From: Actinomycetota bacterium
GTDB lineage: Bacteria > Actinomycetota > Actinomycetes > Streptosporangiales > Streptosporangiaceae
Direction: 5' to 3'
Length of the DNA: 7,036 nt
Assembly: GCA_003242605.1 (NCBI GenBank)
Contig: QGUZ01000270.1
Coordinates: forward strand, 1 to 7,036
A program made the position numbers and the translations under genes. Under the pieces are notes generated by a model that was not told the DNA's origin, did no database searches, and saw nothing but the letters and a program-made list of their open reading frames with translations. Below are positions 4,955 to 7,036 of this stretch, piece after piece. The number at the start of each line of letters is the position of its first letter. Positions within the stretch are counted from its first letter, which is position 1.

Positions 4955-6478
4955 CTAGCCCTGCTCCGGCCGGTCGGCGGCCTTCGGGGCGGACGACGCC
5001 TCCGGCTCGCCGGGCTCGCCGCCGGAGCCGCCCGGCGCGTCCGGCGGGAGCACGCCGTTCTCCTTCGCCCAGGCGATCAGCGCCTCGCGGGCCGCCTCCT
5101 TGCCGATCACGCCGCGGTCGAGCCGCATGTCGAGGAGGAACTTGTACGCCTTGCCCACGAGCGGGCCGGGCTTGATGCCGAGGATCTCCTGGATCTCGTG
5201 GCCGTTGAGCTCCGGCCGGATCTTGGCGAGCTCCTCCTCCTGGGCGAGCCGGGCGATGCGCTGCTCCAGGTGGTCGTAGGTGCGCCAGAGCGCCTGCGCC
5301 TTGCGCTTGTTGCGGGTGGTGCAGTCGGCCCGGGTGAGCTTGTGCAGCCGGTCGAGCAGGTGGCCGGCGTCGCGCACGTACCGCCGTACCGCGCTGTCGG
5401 TCCACTCGCCCGAGCCGTACCCGTGGAACCGCAGGTGCAGCTCGACGAGCCGCGCCACGTCCTGGACCACGTCCTTGGGGAAGCGCAGCGCGCTCAGCCG
5501 CTTGCGGGTCATCTGGGCGCCGACCACCTCGTGGTGGTGGAACGACACCCGCCCGCCCGGCTCCAGCCGCCGGGTCTTCGGCTTGCCCACGTCGTGCATG
5601 AGCGCCGCCCAGCGCAGCACCCGGTCCGGCCCGGACGTCTCCAGCGCGATCGCCTGCTCGAGCACGGTGAGCGTGTGCTCGTAGACGTCCTTGTGCCGGT
5701 GGTGCTCGTCGATCTCCAGCCGGAGCCGCGGCAGCTCGGGCAGCACCCGTTCGGCGAGGCCGGTGTCCACCAGCAGGGTGAGGCCCGCGCGCGGGTGCGC
5801 GCCGCAGATCAGCTTGTCCAGCTCGTCGCGGATGCGCTCGGCCGAGACGATCTCGATCCGCTCGGCCATCCGGGCCATCGCCTCGCGCACCTTCGGGTCC
5901 ACGCGGAACCCGAGCTGGGAGGCGAACCGGGCCGCGCGCAGCATGCGCAGCGGGTCGTCGTCGAAGGACCGCTCCGGCGGGCCCGGGGTGCGCAGCACCT
6001 TCGCGCCCAGGTCGGCGAGCCCGCCGTACGGGTCGACGAACTCGTGGCCGGGCACCCGCACCGCCATCGCGTTCACCGTGAAGTCCCGCCGCTCCAGGTC
6101 ACCCTCGAGCGTGTCGCCGTACATCACCTCGGGCTTGCGGGACTTCGGGTCGTACGACTCGCTGCGGTAGGTGGTGATCTCCAACTGCCAGTCGCCCTTG
6201 CGGACGCCGACGGTGCCGAACTCGATGCCGACCGTCCAGACGGCGTCGGCCCACGGCCGTACGATCTCGAGCACCCGCTCGGGGCGGGCGTCCGTGGTGA
6301 GGTCGAGGTCGTGCCCGATCCGCCCGAGGAAGACGTCCCGGACCGATCCCCCGACCAGGGCGAGCTGGTGCCCGCCCTTCGCGAACAGCTCCCCGAGCTC
6401 GTCGACGACGGGCGCGATGCGGCGGAACAGGTCGGCCACCGCCCGCTGCTGACTGTCAGTGAGATGTGAGACGGACAA
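4955..6478 (-). CDS. cca: CCA-adding tRNA nucleotidyltransferase
   Basis: Adds or repairs the 3'-terminal CCA of tRNAs in the cytoplasm without a nucleic acid template. In 507 residues it shows the class II polymerase-beta-type head: LVGGSVRD at 41-48, catalytic Asp57 and Asp59 in HDLDLTTD, and RRDFTVNAM (130-138). The nucleotide-recognition neck includes DDDPLRMLRAARFA (173-186). An HD phosphohydrolase domain follows, with VYEHT (265-269), MHDVGKP (294-300, His295 and Asp296) and the HHHE run after it. The last 30 or so residues are Pro/Gly/Glu-rich and probably disordered. The start is TTG 6478, the only start codon upstream of the conserved N-terminus in this frame. AAGGG lies about 11 nt before it; GTG at codon 14 is an alternative. 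Orthologues are often called pcnA or pcnB in actinobacteria, although the residues indicate CCA addition rather than poly(A) addition. Identification is secure. Confidence 0.95.
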   Translation of the reverse strand: MSVSHLTDSQQRAVADLFRRIAPVVDELGELFAKGGHQLALVGGSVRDVFLGRIGHDLDLTTDARPERVLEIVRPWADAVWTVGIEFGTVGVRKGDWQLEITTYRSESYDPKSRKPEVMYGDTLEGDLERRDFTVNAMAVRVPGHEFVDPYGGLADLGAKVLRTPGPPERSFDDDPLRMLRAARFASQLGFRVDPKVREAMARMAERIEIVSAERIRDELDKLICGAHPRAGLTLLVDTGLAERVLPELPRLRLEIDEHHRHKDVYEHTLTVLEQAIALETSGPDRVLRWAALMHDVGKPKTRRLEPGGRVSFHHHEVVGAQMTRKRLSALRFPKDVVQDVARLVELHLRFHGYGSGEWTDSAVRRYVRDAGHLLDRLHKLTRADCTTRNKRKAQALWRTYDHLEQRIARLAQEEELAKIRPELNGHEIQEILGIKPGPLVGKAYKFLLDMRLDRGVIGKEAAREALIAWAKENGVLPPDAPGGSGGEPGEPEASSAPKAADRPEQG

Positions 6479-6730
6479 GGCTGGGTAGGCCCTTCGTTCA
6501 GGAAACAGGTTCCCCGGAGGCGTGCCCGGCGGGCCGCCGGCCGCTCACCGGCGTGCCCTCGTGGTCCGGCCGGTCGTGGTTCCGGAGGCGATCGGACGCG
6601 GCGAGGAGATCCGGCGGTGTAACCCGCTCTCGCGAACCACCGTCGGCTCCTCGCACACCAGGTCCACCATGAAATCCTACGTCTTCCGCGATCGCTCTCG
6701 GGGGCCGAAGACCTGCCGGAGACGCTCGGG
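6479..6730. other. Intergenic region upstream of cca, no gene supported
   Basis: About 250 bp with no coding signal. On the minus strand TAGGAT (6674-6679) fits the TANNNT -10 pattern and could drive cca with a leader near 190 nt, but it lacks a -35 partner. GGAA-N5-TTCC (6501-6513) is a small inverted repeat just upstream of the cca start. In related actinobacteria the next gene (a Nudix hydrolase, mutT4 in M. tuberculosis) is divergent from cca, so this should be a divergent promoter region. I cannot place the promoters with confidence. Confidence 0.35.
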
Positions 6731-7036
6731 GTGCCTTCCGAAACGTGCGTCAGCGTATCGGTCCTCGCGGCCGCGTACGCGCCCGGAGCCGTACCGGTGG
6801 CGGTGACCGCCGCGGCCGCGCATCCCCGGCGCCGCGCCGCCCGCGCGGTACGGCCCGCCCCGCGTCCCCGGCCGACGCGGCCACCGGCTGAGCGGCCGGG
6901 CCGGCCTGCCCGGCCGCCGCCGTCCCGCGGGCCCACCGCGCCCGCCGACCGGCGGCTCGCCGACAGGCTCCACACCCGGGCCGCCCCGTCGGTCGCCCCC
7001 CCCGGACGGCCGACCCGGGCCGCGGGCAACAGGACG
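6731..7036 (+). CDS. Possible N-terminus of an unidentified gene running off the right edge
   Basis: One plus-strand frame is open from GTG 6731 (with GGAG at 6718-6721, 9 nt upstream) to the window end, about 102 residues. The first 30 or so residues are mildly hydrophobic (SVSVLAAAYAPGAVPVAV). The rest is Arg/Pro/Ala-rich with no recognisable domain. GTG 6797 is another possible start. Third codon positions are the most GC-rich of the three, weakly supporting coding, but the stretch from 6797 is nearly 88% GC and a second frame is also open there. Synteny predicts a Nudix hydrolase here; I see no Nudix box, so either its start lies beyond the edge or the neighbour differs. A homopolymer of eight C (6996-7003) makes any frame call fragile. 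Confidence 0.22.
   Translation, partial: MPSETCVSVSVLAAAYAPGAVPVAVTAAAAHPRRRAARAVRPAPRPRPTRPPAERPGRPARPPPSRGPTAPADRRLADRLHTRAAPSVAPPGRPTRAAGNRT

Noticed and set aside
3454..5175. 573-codon plus-strand frame overlapping the MFS gene
   Set aside because: It is the other-frame shadow of the MFS gene and is composed almost wholly of Arg, Ala, Pro and Gly.
5198..6469. 423-codon open frame on the plus strand opposite cca
   Set aside because: It is the antisense of a clearly identified cca. Long antisense frames are routine in DNA of this GC content, and the protein is a low-complexity His/Arg/Val string without domains.
6124..7029. 301-codon minus-strand frame reaching into cca
   Set aside because: It overlaps the cca N-terminus in another frame, has no recognisable domain, and its Arg/Gly/Ser composition is typical of shadows.

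Overview
The window is very GC-rich (well over 70%), with GTG and TTG starts and strongly GC-biased third codon positions. It looks chromosomal and actinobacterial; a Streptosporangiales-like genus is only a guess. Four proteins are recognisable with high confidence: inositol-3-phosphate synthase (Ino1), type 1 isopentenyl-diphosphate isomerase (Idi), a CCA-adding tRNA nucleotidyltransferase, and a PadR-family regulator. A major facilitator transporter lies among them. The set and order (penicillin-binding protein / padR-ino1 / MFS / cca) match a conserved neighbourhood that in Streptomyces lies near oriC. In Mycobacterium tuberculosis it is split between the ponA1-padR-ino1 side and the cca-nudix-murJ side of the origin. 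By that synteny the origin lies beyond the right edge.

Layout. 1-421 (minus): the N-terminal tail of a gene leaving the left edge, probably a bifunctional penicillin-binding protein. 422-975: a long divergent intergenic region with a cluster of GTCAC motifs and a near-ideal palindromic operator just before padR. 976-2817 (plus): padR and ino1, 27 bp apart, probably one operon, closed by a GC-rich hairpin. 2909-3538 (minus): idi, convergent with ino1. 3617-4942 (plus): the MFS gene, divergent from idi across 78 bp in which both genes appear to have leaderless promoters. 4955-6478 (minus): cca, convergent with the MFS gene with only 12 bp between them. 6479-7036: mostly unassigned, with a possible plus-strand gene running off the right edge.

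Functional picture. The genes are housekeeping: wall synthesis (inferred), inositol supply for phosphatidylinositol and mycothiol, isoprenoid precursor balance, export, and tRNA 3'-end maturation. PadR probably represses its own transcription, and perhaps that of ino1, through the palindrome. I see no mobile element, CRISPR array, rRNA or tRNA gene, and no defence or biosynthetic system. The most useful observations are the operator, the mirrored leaderless promoters, and an apparent stop-codon loss that extends Ino1.
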